From: Mycobacterium vicinigordonae
GTDB taxonomy: Bacteria; Actinomycetota; Actinomycetes; Mycobacteriales; Mycobacteriaceae
Assembly: GCF_013466425.1 (NCBI RefSeq)
Contig: NZ_CP059165.1
Span: 3,596,001-3,660,000, forward strand
Direction of reading: 5' to 3'
DNA length: 64,000 nt
Shown: piece after piece, positions 40,957 through 49,749 of the stretch
Layout of the letters: the number at the start of each line of letters is the position of its first letter
Position numbering within the stretch: position 1 is the first letter of the stretch
Position numbers and translations under genes: made by a program
Notes under the pieces: model-generated
What the model was told of the DNA's origin: nothing
What the model saw: the letters and a program-made list of their open reading frames with translations, nothing else
The model's database searches: none

Positions 40957-41852
40957 CTGATCAATGCCCCATAGGTGGCCCGCGCGGCGTCGGCGATTAG
41001 CGCTTCCCGATATTCTGCGTCATAACCGCCGCCGGTACGGTCGGTGAGGATTGCGACGACATGAGCCGCGCCGCGCGGTGACCACACGACGGCGACGTCG
41101 TTGGCGCGTCCGTAGTCACCGGATCCGGTCTTGTCGGCCACCTTCCAATCCGCCGGGAATCCGGCGCGGATCCGTTCGGCGCCAGTGGTGTTTCGGGTCA
41201 TCCAGTCGGTGAGCATCGCGCGTTTGTCGGAGGGCAGTGCGTCGCCGAGCAACAGCTGCTGAAAGACAAGTGCGACCGCGCGGGGGGTGGTGGTGTCGCG
41301 TTCGTCGCCCGGGGCGTCGCGGTTGAGTTGCGGTTCGGGTTGATCGAGGCGGCTCACCGTGTCCCCGAGGGTGCGCAGGTATGTGGTGAAGCCGGCGGGC
41401 CCGTCGACGCGGTCCAGCAGCAAGTTGGCGGCGGTGCCATCGCTGTAACGGATGGCGGCGTCGCACAACTGCCCGACGGTCATGCCAGTGTCGACGTGTT
41501 GTTCGGTCACCGGGGAGATCGAGTTGATGTCGGCCTCGGTGTAGGTGACGCGCTGGTCCAGATACGACGTCGGATACCGGTGTAGCACAGCCGCCACCAG
41601 CGGCGCCTTGAACGTCGAGCAGAAGGCGAACCGCTCGTCAGCACGGTAGGCGATGGCGGCCGTCGTAGCGGTCTGCGGCACGTACACACCCAGCCGACCG
41701 TCGTAGCGCCGCTCGAGTTCCTCGAAACTGGGCCGCGGATCGGTCGTCGTACCCGGATCACCGTTGGCCCGGCGAGCGCAGCCCGCCAGCGGCAGTAGTG
41801 CTGCTGCGGCGAGGCACTCGCGGCGACTAATCAACACAGCCCCTCGACCCAT
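40953..41852 (-). CDS. blaC: Class A beta-lactamase BlaC
   Basis: 299 residues. The N-terminus carries a twin-arginine (SRRECL, 9-14) signal that ends in a lipobox (LAGC, Cys25), so it is a probable Tat-exported lipoprotein. Class A active-site motifs: STFK (Ser79-Lys82), SDG (137-139, where most class A enzymes have SDN), EPQLN (173-177, omega-loop Glu) and KTG (241-243). The SDG is shared with M. tuberculosis BlaC, a broad-spectrum enzyme. The start overlaps the cobK stop by 22 bases, so it is probably translated from the cobL-cobM-cobK transcript. In M. tuberculosis sigC lies between; it is absent here. Confidence 0.97.
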   Translation of the reverse strand: MGRGAVLISRRECLAAAALLPLAGCARRANGDPGTTTDPRPSFEELERRYDGRLGVYVPQTATTAAIAYRADERFAFCSTFKAPLVAAVLHRYPTSYLDQRVTYTEADINSISPVTEQHVDTGMTVGQLCDAAIRYSDGTAANLLLDRVDGPAGFTTYLRTLGDTVSRLDQPEPQLNRDAPGDERDTTTPRAVALVFQQLLLGDALPSDKRAMLTDWMTRNTTGAERIRAGFPADWKVADKTGSGDYGRANDVAVVWSPRGAAHVVAILTDRTGGGYDAEYREALIADAARATYGALIS

Positions 41853-42556
41853 TGCGCGGCCTCTGCGACGGTACCGACGGCCGTCACCCCGCGCGGCAGC
41901 TCGGGACGAGCCACCATCACCACCGCAATGCCGAGTGCGGCGGCGGCGTCGAGCTTGGCACGGGTCATATCACCTCCGCTGTTCTTGGTCACTAGCACGT
42001 CGATCCGATGCTCGATCATGAGCTTTGCTTCGTCGTCGTAGCGGAAAGGCCCGCGCGACAACACCAGATGATGGTGACGCGGCAGCGTGTCGCCAGCGGG
42101 TGCGGTCACCGCGCGGATCAGAAACCACGCGTCACAGCCGACGAAAGCCCTGATGCCGGACCGGCCGGTGGTGAGGAAGACACGCGAAAACCCTTCGTGT
42201 ACAACATGTTCAGCCGCATCGGTATTCGAGGCTACCACGCTCGCCGGGCCAGGGTCCCACGGCGGGCGGGCCAGCACCAAATAGGGCACTGCGAGTTCGG
42301 CGCACACCAGCGCGGCATGAGCGGTCATGGTGGACGCGAATGGGTGCGTGGCGTCGACGACAGCGTCGATGCGCTCGTCTTGGAGCCAATTCCGTAACCC
42401 GTCGACACCGCCGAAACCCCCGACCCTCACCGGCCCGACTGGCAAGGCCGGGTCGGGCACCCGGCCCGCCAACGAGCTGACGATGTCGACCTGCGGATGT
42501 AGGGCTTTGGCGAGCTCGCGGCCTTCGGCGGTGCCACCGAGCAGCAGCACCCGCAT
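41831..42556 (-). CDS. cobK: Precorrin-6A reductase CobK
   Basis: 241 residues beginning MRVLLLGGTAEGRELAKAL, a nucleotide-binding start. Other CobK features are VDATHPFASTMTAHA, LARPPWDPG and VTKNSGGDMTRAKLDAA near the C-terminus. It reduces precorrin-6A to precorrin-6B with NADPH. It begins at the final base of the cobM stop and its end overlaps blaC, so it is the third gene of a tight minus-strand cobL-cobM-cobK-blaC run. Confidence 0.95.
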   Translation of the reverse strand: MRVLLLGGTAEGRELAKALHPQVDIVSSLAGRVPDPALPVGPVRVGGFGGVDGLRNWLQDERIDAVVDATHPFASTMTAHAALVCAELAVPYLVLARPPWDPGPASVVASNTDAAEHVVHEGFSRVFLTTGRSGIRAFVGCDAWFLIRAVTAPAGDTLPRHHHLVLSRGPFRYDDEAKLMIEHRIDVLVTKNSGGDMTRAKLDAAAALGIAVVMVARPELPRGVTAVGTVAEAAQWVEGLC

Positions 42557-43305
42557 CAGTGCGTCTCCCGGCGGGCCGCCGAATAGAGGTAGCTGTCGGT
42601 AAATCCTTCGGCAGCCAGCGCGTCACCGACGACGATGACGGCGGTCTTGGTGATGCCGGCCTGGTGCATCTGGGCCGCAATGTCTGCCAGCGTGCCGCGC
42701 AGCGCAGTTTCCTGCGGCCAGCTCGCGAAAGCCACTACTGCCGCCGGTGTTTCGGGTCGATAGCCGCCGGCCAACAGCTGCGGGACGATGGCGTCGATCT
42801 GCGCGGCGGCCAGATGCAGGATCAGGGTCGCCCGCGAACGGCTCAGAGTGGCCAGGTCTTCACCGGACGGCATGGCCGTGGACAGGGTGGACACGCGGGT
42901 CAGCACCACCGTTTGCGCAACCCCAGGCACGGTCAGCTCACGTTTGAGGACGGCGGCTGCCGCGGCGAAAGCCGGTACCCCGGGCACGATTTCGTATTTA
43001 ATACTCGATGCGTCGAGGCGGCGGCATTGTTCGGCCAGCGCGCTGTAGAGCGACGGATCACCGGAGTGCAGTCGCGCCACATCGTGACCGGCAGCGTCGG
43101 CGTCGGTGATCTGCGCGATGATCTGGTCAAGCGTCAGCGGCCCCGTATCGATGATCTGCGCTTGCGGCGGACAGTGCGCCAGCAGCTCTTTGGACATGAT
43201 CGATCCGGCGTACAGGCAGACTGGACAGGTCTCGAGAAGCCGCTGACCACGCACGGTAATCAAGTCGGCCGCACCCGGGCCCGCGCCGATGAAGTACACA
43301 GTCAT
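42556..43305 (-). CDS. cobM: Precorrin-4 C11-methyltransferase CobM
   Basis: 249 residues from the ATG at 43305, overlapping the cobL stop (ATGA). A start 18 bases upstream is less likely. SAM-dependent tetrapyrrole methyltransferase motifs: YFIGAGPGAADLITVRGQRL, RLHSGDPSLYSALAEQ, EIVPGVPAFAAAAAVL and VVGDALAAEGFTDSYLY. It methylates C11 of precorrin-4 to give precorrin-5. Length agrees with M. tuberculosis CobM (about 251). Confidence 0.96.
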   Translation of the reverse strand: MTVYFIGAGPGAADLITVRGQRLLETCPVCLYAGSIMSKELLAHCPPQAQIIDTGPLTLDQIIAQITDADAAGHDVARLHSGDPSLYSALAEQCRRLDASSIKYEIVPGVPAFAAAAAVLKRELTVPGVAQTVVLTRVSTLSTAMPSGEDLATLSRSRATLILHLAAAQIDAIVPQLLAGGYRPETPAAVVAFASWPQETALRGTLADIAAQMHQAGITKTAVIVVGDALAAEGFTDSYLYSAARRETH

Positions 43306-44474
43306 CGCTTGCTCACCACCCATTGGGTGACCGGGTACTGCGGACGCCAGCCGGTGAAGCCACCCAGCGGTGCACCGTGGGAGTGCTCGAAGCGGTGCAA
43401 TTCGCCGCCATAGCGCGAATATGCTTGCGTCAGTATGGTTTCAGATTCTACGGTGACAGCGTTTGCGACCAGGCGCCCGGTTGTCGGCAGGCGGGCAAGG
43501 CAGGCGTCCAGCAGGCCGGGCCGCGTCAGGCCGCCGCCGAGGAAAACCGCCGCCGGGCCGGGGGCATCGTCGAAACTGTCGGGCGCCTGGCCGCGCACCT
43601 CGATACTTGCGCCGCTGGCGGCCGCGTTGAAACCTATGTTGCGGCGCCGGTTCTCGTCGAGTTCGAAGGCCACTGCGGTGCAACCCCGGCCGCTGCGGCA
43701 CCACTCGACGGCGATACTGCCCGAGCCGGCGCCGACGTCCCACAACCGTTGACCCGGCCGCGGAGCCAGCGCCGCCAGCGTGACCGCCCGGATGCCGTAT
43801 TTGGTGATCTGTCCGTCGTTGGCGAAGGCGTCGTCGGGCAGCAGCATGACGCGCTCGTCGGGCAGGTAGCGCACCGCGATCAGGTTGAGGTTCGCCACGT
43901 CGGCAGGCGGGTCCGCGGCCCAGCCGCGGGCGGTGCCATCGCGGCGGCGTTCGCGTGGACCGCCGAGTTCCTCGAGCACGGTGAGCTCTGAGTCACCTCG
44001 CCCATGCGTGTCGAGCATGTTGGCGAACACTGTGGGCGTGGTCCGGTTGCGCGACAGCACAATCGCTTGTCCGCCGCGGCGTACCGCCGTGGCTGGCTCG
44101 GACGTCACCAGACTGATCACCTCGGTGTCGTGGACGTTCCAGCCCATCCGCGCGCACGCCAGGGTCACGGACGACACGTGGGGCAGCACTCGCACCTTGT
44201 CGGTGCCAAACATCCGTATCAGAGTGCCGCCGATGCCGTGCATCAGCGGGTCGCCGCTGGCTACGATATGGACATCCAGCCCGTCGGCGGGCAGCGTCTC
44301 CAAAGTGGGTAACACTGGGGATGGCCACCGGCGGCGCTCGGCTAGAACGGTGTCATCGAGCAGGTCAAGCTGTCGGGATGATCCGTAAATTATTGTGGCC
44401 CTGAGTAGTTCGTCTCTGGACGTGTTGGATAATCCTGGCATGCCGTCGGCACCGATGCCGACCACGATGATCAT
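43302..44474 (-). CDS. cobL: Precorrin-6B methyltransferase/decarboxylase CobL
   Basis: 390 residues from the ATG at 44474 (MIIVVGIGADGMPGLS), overlapping the stop of the upstream SDR. A much longer open frame upstream is spurious. Two domains: the N-terminal C5-methyltransferase (IVASGDPLMHGIGGTLIRMF, LPHVSSVTLACARMGW) and the C-terminal CbiT-like C15-methylase/decarboxylase (GQRLWDVGAGSGSIAVEWCR, FLGGGLTRPGLLDACLARLP). It converts precorrin-6B to precorrin-8X. Length matches M. tuberculosis CobL. Confidence 0.96.
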   Translation of the reverse strand: MIIVVGIGADGMPGLSNTSRDELLRATIIYGSSRQLDLLDDTVLAERRRWPSPVLPTLETLPADGLDVHIVASGDPLMHGIGGTLIRMFGTDKVRVLPHVSSVTLACARMGWNVHDTEVISLVTSEPATAVRRGGQAIVLSRNRTTPTVFANMLDTHGRGDSELTVLEELGGPRERRRDGTARGWAADPPADVANLNLIAVRYLPDERVMLLPDDAFANDGQITKYGIRAVTLAALAPRPGQRLWDVGAGSGSIAVEWCRSGRGCTAVAFELDENRRRNIGFNAAASGASIEVRGQAPDSFDDAPGPAAVFLGGGLTRPGLLDACLARLPTTGRLVANAVTVESETILTQAYSRYGGELHRFEHSHGAPLGGFTGWRPQYPVTQWVVSKR

Positions 44475-45220
44475 CGCGGCATCCTGCGCCACACGAGCTG
44501 GGGCAACAGCTTCAGCACGAAGAACATCGGCCGCAGCGCCCAGGGGATCCAGACATTGCGTCGGCCCTTGGCCAGCGCGCGTGCAGTTGCGGCGGCGACT
44601 TGCTCGGGGGACCTGGACAGCGGCGCAGGCGACATCCCTTCGGTCATGCGCCCGATCACAAAGCCCGGCCGCGCTAGCAGCAACCCGACCCCGGTTCCGT
44701 AAAGGGCATCGGACAATCCATTGGCAAAGCCGTCCAGGCCGGCCTTGGCCGATCCGTAGACGTAGTTGGCGCGGCGAACTCGAACCCCGGCGACCGAGGA
44801 GAACACCACCAGCCATCCGCGTCCCGCCGCGCGCATTGCGGTGGCCAGGTGAGTGAGCAGGCTGATCTGAGCCACGTAGTCGGTGTGCACGATGGCAACC
44901 GCGTGTGCGGCGTCGGTTTCGGCGCGGGCCTGATCACCGAGGATCCCGAAGGCCAGGACCGCTGTGGCGATGGGGCCGTAATCGGCGACGATCGCGTCAA
45001 CCAGTGGGCCGTGTGAAGCGAGGTCGTCGGCGTCGAACTCCCGGGTGTGTACCGCCTTCGCACCCGCGTCAAACAGGGCTTTCACCTCGGCGGTGAGCTG
45101 TTGATGGTTTCGCGCGGCCAGCACCACTGTGGCGCCGGGAGCCAGTCGGCGCGCGAGTGCGATGCCGATCTCGCTGCGGCCGCCGAAAATTACCACCGGA
45201 GCAACGCCCGTGTCATCCAC
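44471..45220 (-). CDS. Short-chain dehydrogenase (Rv2073c-like)
   Basis: 249 residues. Cofactor motif FGGRSEIG (12-19), AARNHQQL, catalytic Ser in VFSSVAG and Tyr/Lys in YVYGSAKAG. The C-terminus is basic and hydrophobic (RRNVWIPWALRPMFFVLKLL), suggesting membrane contact as in DprE2-like decaprenyl-associated SDRs; the exact activity is unknown. It overlaps cobL by ATGA, so it heads the minus-strand transcript toward blaC. It is divergent from the F420 gene by 35 bases. Confidence 0.9.
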   Translation of the reverse strand: MDDTGVAPVVIFGGRSEIGIALARRLAPGATVVLAARNHQQLTAEVKALFDAGAKAVHTREFDADDLASHGPLVDAIVADYGPIATAVLAFGILGDQARAETDAAHAVAIVHTDYVAQISLLTHLATAMRAAGRGWLVVFSSVAGVRVRRANYVYGSAKAGLDGFANGLSDALYGTGVGLLLARPGFVIGRMTEGMSPAPLSRSPEQVAAATARALAKGRRNVWIPWALRPMFFVLKLLPQLVWRRMPR

Positions 45221-45255
45221 GGCTGTGATTATGGCCTGCGCTAGCGTGGAGGGCG

Positions 45256-45666
45256 ATGGCCAAGACCACTACCCGTCTCACCGACGACGCCTTGGCGTTT
45301 CTCACCGAACGCCATCTGGCCATGCTGACCACCCTGCGAACCGACAATTCACCGCACGTGGTCGCGGTAGGGTTCACCTTCGACCCCAAGACTCACATCG
45401 CGCGAGTCATCACCACCGGCGGATCGCAGAAGGCGCTCAACGCCGAACGCGGCGGGGTGGCGGTGCTCAGCCAGGTCGACGGCGCCCGCTGGTTATCGCT
45501 CGAAGGTCGCTCGATCGTCAATAAAGACATCGACGCCATCCGCGACGCCGAGTTGCGCTACGCCCAGCGCTATCGCACCCCCAGGGCCAACCCGCGACGG
45601 GTGGTCATTGAGGTTCAGGTGGAACGGGTGCTCGGTTCGTCGGAACTGCTGGACCGCGGCGAATAG
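45256..45666 (+). CDS. F420-dependent biliverdin reductase-like protein (Rv2074-like)
   Basis: 136 residues, split beta-barrel of the flavin/deazaflavin-oxidoreductase group. The sequence ([69 protein letters not shown]) matches Rv2074, reported as an F420H2-dependent biliverdin reductase. GGAGGG lies just before the ATG. TAGCGT at 45242-45247 is a possible -10, but a start from it would leave almost no leader. Confidence 0.88.
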   Translation: MAKTTTRLTDDALAFLTERHLAMLTTLRTDNSPHVVAVGFTFDPKTHIARVITTGGSQKALNAERGGVAVLSQVDGARWLSLEGRSIVNKDIDAIRDAELRYAQRYRTPRANPRRVVIEVQVERVLGSSELLDRGE

Positions 45667-45813
45667 CTTTTCCATTCCGTGTTGTTGAGCACAGCGCTCG
45701 GCGCCCCAGTGGTGAATTGCGGGCGCTGTGGCCGACCGTTAGCCTCGCCAGCATCGTGATCTGGGTTGGGGGCGTTGCGATGTCGACGCTTCGACGGGTT
45801 GAAAGGGGCAATT

Positions 45814-46128
45814 GTGTTCGTCGACAGCGGACTCTTGCACTCAGGTGGTGGCGAGATTCGTTCTGCTGGTGAGCATGCGCACCAAGCGGCGACTCATCTT
45901 TCGGGTGGCATACTTACGACCCACATGTTCGGAGACTTCGCCGCTGCGGCAGCATTCCATAACGCGGCGGGATCGGCGCGGGATCACCACGTCCGAATCT
46001 TGTTGGACCACCGAGAGACTCTTGATGCTGTCGGCAACAACACGCAACTGGCAGCTGCGACGTTCACCGACATGGAGGAGCACAACGCCAAACGCGTTCA
46101 GGCGGTGCGGTGCACCTTCGCTACCTGA
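45814..46128 (+). CDS. DUF2563-type small helical protein (Rv2077A/Rv2078-like), probably type VII secretion-related
   Basis: 104 residues from a GTG at 45814 with GAAAGGGG six bases upstream; a longer frame to 45766 lacks a ribosome binding site. The start MFVDSGLLHSGGGEIRSAGE is characteristic of the DUF2563 family found only in mycobacteria. The rest is alanine-rich helix (FGDFAAAAAFHNAAGSARDH, then a helix with DHRETLDAVGNNTQLAAATF). The size and two-helix pattern resemble WXG100-like ESX substrates, with FGDF in the position of WxG, but there is no classical WxG or C-terminal YxxxD/E. It overlaps the next gene by 19 bases, so the pair is translated together. Confidence 0.75.
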   Translation: MFVDSGLLHSGGGEIRSAGEHAHQAATHLSGGILTTHMFGDFAAAAAFHNAAGSARDHHVRILLDHRETLDAVGNNTQLAAATFTDMEEHNAKRVQAVRCTFAT

Positions 46129-48491
46129 GAGTCCTGGGACTGGTCGCAAAGGCAGGGGGAAACCCGTGGTCGGTCAATAAGACCCTGCAGCGCGGTCGTC
46201 CGGCACAGATTTCCGCTCTGGCTCAAGCTTTTCACGACGCTGGCCACAGCACCGGTGAGGCGGAGGCCAGCTTCGCCGAAGCGCGTCGGCGTTTTGAGGC
46301 CGCCTGGAATCGCGAGACGGGCGACCACCCGATCAATGATGCCGCCGAAGTGCAGCGCGCTACAAAAACTCTCGGCGTGCAGGCAACTCAACTGCCTCAG
46401 ATTGCGGCGGACCTGGAAAGCGTGGCTGCTGTCTTAGCCGAGGCCCAGCGTGCGTCAGCCAAGCGGATCGCGGTGTTAGAAGCTCAGTTGGAGGGGACCG
46501 ATCACCGAATTGGGGAGCTGCGCCATCTACTGGACGAGGGTCGTCTCTCGGCGACATCCGAGCGGGGGACGGTTGACGCGATCCACAACCTTGAGCGGCA
46601 GGCGACCAGCGATACAGCTGAGGCCCTGCACGACGTCGACAACGTCAGAGAAATCTATTCGAAGGTTCTGCAGCGCCTAATGACGAAACTCCGCGTCGAG
46701 GACGGATACGACGCGGCCGTTGTCGACACGGTGGACGGGCGCGATTCGCTGACACGCGAGCAGGCGGAAAGAGACGTCCACGCAGCGCTTGCCGGTGACC
46801 AAGACGCAGCGAAACGCGTCAACGCCGTACTGAATTCAATTACTGCAGAACAGCTTTCCGGCCAAGTACCGCTGACGCCGGAGCAAGCGTCGGTCCTCAG
46901 TCAGCTGCAAGCACAACAGCACGGTATGGCCGTGTACCAGCTTTACAACGCAGCGCAGCTCCTCGGAGACCAAAAGGGCATGCTTGCCAACTCCTGGCAA
47001 CTAATGAGCAATCCGGCGATTCTGTTTCCCAAGACCGACCTCGAACCCGGCAGCGTGCCAGGCGATGAGATGGTGCGAGGTGATGCCGCGCAATTGCCGG
47101 AGGAAATTCAAAGCACACTTGCCTCGCCACTAGCGGACTTTGCACTGCACCCGGCGACTATTGCAGAAATAATGAGGAGCGGAAATCCGGCTCTACAAAA
47201 GAACACTGAGCTGGACAGGGCGATGTTACGCAAGGCGTCGGCGATGATGAACAGCCCGTCCTGGACGAAAGACCCTGCGAGCAAAGGCGACTCCAACACC
47301 CGCGACATCTTCTTCACTCCTCTGGTCGCGAGTGTCTTGACGGCCGTGTCACCCGATCACCAGGCAGTGCATGAGGCTCTGATTGGTAGCGGCGGCGACG
47401 AGATGCTCGACAGAATCACCCACCACTTGTGGCCCGATAACGGCAAAGGTGCTGCGACCCTTTTCAATTGGATCGAAGGCGCGGCCCGAGGTCCGGAGGT
47501 TCAGCTCGCCGCGGAGACAGCTCGTGCCTACGGCCAGTACATCGGAACACACGATCTACTACACCTGCCCGGCCACCACACCCTCGGCAGTGTGAATCCG
47601 GACCTGGTTCGGGCAATGGCGCGTGGACTCGCACCGTACGTGAACAACATCGCCGGCGTCGAAGGTGGTCTCACCGAGTTCGGCCGGCCACTTGACAAAC
47701 TCGATTCCGGTGAGACAGGAACGATGCGAATCGCAAAAGGAATCTTCGCGGTGCTCAGCACCGACACGGAGGCGTCGAAGATATTCAGCGGTCGCGCACA
47801 GAGCCAGGCTCTGTTGTTCGAGAATGCCTACGCCCAGGACTTGCTGAGCCATGCCCCGCACCTAGACAGCTACAACGCCAATCTGGGGTCCGCGATGACG
47901 CTGCGCGGACTGGTTGATTTGGGAATTCACAACGCGGTCGAAGCCGATGTCGAGAATCAGCAGCTTGCAGCGGATGCCGCTAGGCGAGCCGAATACGACC
48001 AGCGCAAAGCCGTGTACGACACGTCGCTGAAGATCGTCAGTACGGGCGTGGGCTTCATCCCTGAAGGCGGCGCCTTGGGCAGTGCGGTGATCAGCGTGTT
48101 AGGCGGGGCTATCGAAAACGACGTGCTTGGACCGGCCCCGCTCGCGTCAACTCTTCACGAACACACCATGCCGCTCATGTCCACTGGCAGAGTTGACCGC
48201 GAAATATTGGACGCTCTCATCGCATCCGGTCAGCACGTCCCCCTCCCCGAGGGCTACCTGACCACTGGTCAAATCGGAGACCCGGACCTGGTAGCGACCT
48301 TCGTGCCGAACCTGACCGCCGATCAATACGACCACACGCTGAACCAGGCATTGAGAGACTTTTACGCGCAGAACTTCGGAGTCGGTCGCGACCGGCCCAT
48401 CATCCCTGACCAGGACATGATGAACCGGTACAACCTTATTGTCGCCAACTCCAACCCCACCCAACAGCCTGATCCGAAGCCGGAGAAGTAG
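46110..48491 (+). CDS. Large helical 'TPR repeat region' protein (Rv2079-like), putative secreted effector
   Basis: 793 residues from a GTG at 46110, inside the end of the DUF2563 gene. The N-terminus (GGNPWSVNKTLQRGRPAQIS, ALAQAFHDAGHSTGEAEASF, ETGDHPINDAAEVQRATKTL) matches a mycobacterial family annotated as TPR repeat region proteins, usually paired with a DUF2563 gene. Coiled coil at about 60-150. The middle and C-terminal parts are soluble and helical (GGALGSAVISVLGGAIENDV) without a known catalytic motif. No signal peptide or membrane anchor is visible. Pairing with a small helical protein suggests export as a heterodimer by a type VII system, which is inference. In M. tuberculosis Rv2079 is shorter (about 656 aa). 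Function unknown. Confidence 0.7.
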   Translation: MHLRYLRVLGLVAKAGGNPWSVNKTLQRGRPAQISALAQAFHDAGHSTGEAEASFAEARRRFEAAWNRETGDHPINDAAEVQRATKTLGVQATQLPQIAADLESVAAVLAEAQRASAKRIAVLEAQLEGTDHRIGELRHLLDEGRLSATSERGTVDAIHNLERQATSDTAEALHDVDNVREIYSKVLQRLMTKLRVEDGYDAAVVDTVDGRDSLTREQAERDVHAALAGDQDAAKRVNAVLNSITAEQLSGQVPLTPEQASVLSQLQAQQHGMAVYQLYNAAQLLGDQKGMLANSWQLMSNPAILFPKTDLEPGSVPGDEMVRGDAAQLPEEIQSTLASPLADFALHPATIAEIMRSGNPALQKNTELDRAMLRKASAMMNSPSWTKDPASKGDSNTRDIFFTPLVASVLTAVSPDHQAVHEALIGSGGDEMLDRITHHLWPDNGKGAATLFNWIEGAARGPEVQLAAETARAYGQYIGTHDLLHLPGHHTLGSVNPDLVRAMARGLAPYVNNIAGVEGGLTEFGRPLDKLDSGETGTMRIAKGIFAVLSTDTEASKIFSGRAQSQALLFENAYAQDLLSHAPHLDSYNANLGSAMTLRGLVDLGIHNAVEADVENQQLAADAARRAEYDQRKAVYDTSLKIVSTGVGFIPEGGALGSAVISVLGGAIENDVLGPAPLASTLHEHTMPLMSTGRVDREILDALIASGQHVPLPEGYLTTGQIGDPDLVATFVPNLTADQYDHTLNQALRDFYAQNFGVGRDRPIIPDQDMMNRYNLIVANSNPTQQPDPKPEK

Positions 48492-48562
48492 TGACGTGAT
48501 CCGGTATCTACCGCGTGTCCGGTGTATGTCGGTACTGAATATCCGAAGTGGGCGATCGGCGC

Positions 48563-48568
48563 TAGCAT
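48563..48568 (+). promoter_or_regulatory. Candidate -10 element for a leaderless small ORF
   Basis: TAGCAT at 48563-48568 fits TAnnnT. The ATG of the 35-codon ORF follows after six bases, at 48575. The 190-bp gap after the TPR-region gene has no other candidate promoter that I could place. Confidence 0.4.
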
Positions 48569-48574
48569 CAGCGA

Positions 48575-48682
48575 ATGCCCGACGAGTCGCAGGTAGGTGT
48601 CTTCTGCGCGGCTGGGCTGGTGGGCGTGATTCTTAAGCTCGCCGCATCGACTACGGCAGCACCGCTTGGAAGTGCTCCATGA
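48575..48682 (+). CDS. 35-residue ORF coupled to the downstream Gly/Pro-rich protein
   Basis: ATG at 48575, stop TGA at 48680-48682 overlapping the ATG (48679) of the next gene as ATGA. The peptide starts MPDESQVGVFCAAGLVGVIL and has a hydrophobic centre (VGVFCAAGLVGVILKLAA) like a short membrane segment. No ribosome binding site, but a -10-like TAGCAT six bases upstream suggests a leaderless transcript. It could be a small membrane protein or a leader whose translation opens the next start. There is no family match that I recognise. Confidence 0.4.
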   Translation: MPDESQVGVFCAAGLVGVILKLAASTTAAPLGSAP

Positions 48683-49635
48683 GTGGCGACGGCGACCAAC
48701 TGAGGATCATCCTCGACCAGCTTTCGCAGCTGCTCGGGATCCCACCGCCACCCATGATCACGCCCGACCAACTGGCGACGGGGACCTCCAAGATCAGCGC
48801 ACTGCTTCGAGCGTTGGGCGCGGCCGCAAACGCAGGCGACGCCACCGACAATGGCGAGGCTCAGGCTGGGCACGCCGAGCGCGAGGCGAAGACCAACGAG
48901 GCGCTGGCCAAGTTCCCGGCCAACGAAGATCAAGCCGCGGCTCGGTTAGCCGGCGTCGGCGGCCAAGGTGAGATGTCGCAGATGCTGCAACAGATGCCGC
49001 AGATGGCCTCCGGCATCGCCGGAGGTATTGCCGGAGCACTCGGAGGGTTGCTACAACCCTTCAGCCAGATTCCCCAGCAACTGGCGCAGGCCGGGCAGCA
49101 GGCCATGCAAGCGGGCATGGGCATGATGCACGGCGCTGGAGGTGGCGAGATTACCCCCGGCGAGCTTCTCGCAGACGAAGGTGAATTCGGCGGCGGGAGT
49201 GGCTTTTCCGGTGGCGGCGGGGCAGCTTCCGGCGGGGGCGGCGGCGGTGTCGAGGGAACCACCCCGACGGCGATCCTCGGGCCGCCTCCGACTCCCTCGG
49301 CCGGTACCGTGCCCGCCTCGTCGCAAGCCGTCTCACCGGTCACTCCCGCACCGCATGACGCGCCCTCCGCCCAGCGCGGCGCGATGGGTGCGATGCCGAT
49401 GATGCCTCCAGGTGCCCTAAACGGGGGCGCCAGTTCCGGTGGTGAGGCCAAGCCCGACACCAAACGCATTGTGGGACCGACGGTGAAGAACGGAGCGCCG
49501 GTGCAAGGGCGCATCACCACACCGCCTCCGAAGCCGGCGGTGGTCAAGCACATCGAAGGGAAGCCGGTGGCGACCCGGCGGATCTTGACGCCGGATAAGT
49601 TGCGCGAAGGCATCGCGGAAGATACCGACCGTTGA
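48679..49635 (+). CDS. Gly/Pro-rich protein with N-terminal helical region (Rv2083/Rv3900c-like)
   Basis: 318 residues. Residues 1-~90 are helical (LRIILDQLSQLLGIPPPPMI, GTSKISALLRALGAAANAG, AEREAKTNEALAKFPANEDQ). A low-complexity amphipathic stretch rich in Gln/Met/Gly follows (PFSQIPQQLAQAGQQAMQAG), then Gly-rich (about 170-195) and Pro/Ala/Gly-rich linker. The C-terminus is basic (KPAVVKHIEGKPVATRRILT). The layout, helical head then disordered tail, resembles ESX-1 secretion-associated proteins. M. tuberculosis Rv2083 (about 314 aa) and Rv3900c (about 311 aa) are the likely relatives; I recall this from size and neighbourhood, not from alignment. Function unknown. Confidence 0.65.
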   Translation: MSGDGDQLRIILDQLSQLLGIPPPPMITPDQLATGTSKISALLRALGAAANAGDATDNGEAQAGHAEREAKTNEALAKFPANEDQAAARLAGVGGQGEMSQMLQQMPQMASGIAGGIAGALGGLLQPFSQIPQQLAQAGQQAMQAGMGMMHGAGGGEITPGELLADEGEFGGGSGFSGGGGAASGGGGGGVEGTTPTAILGPPPTPSAGTVPASSQAVSPVTPAPHDAPSAQRGAMGAMPMMPPGALNGGASSGGEAKPDTKRIVGPTVKNGAPVQGRITTPPPKPAVVKHIEGKPVATRRILTPDKLREGIAEDTDR

Positions 49636-49749
49636 CGCGCTTGCAGCACGGCGGGGCAAACCCGGTGCTGGCCATCTGTATCCCGCTCAGCTGCTAGTTG
49701 AGTGGTGACCAGCAAAGGGTGACTGGCTAATCTGAGGAGGAACGATACG

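Noticed and set aside
45740..45758. TAGCCT with a GTG at 45756 as a leaderless start before the DUF2563 gene
   Set aside because: Spacing to the GTG is too long and no conserved protein follows in that frame.
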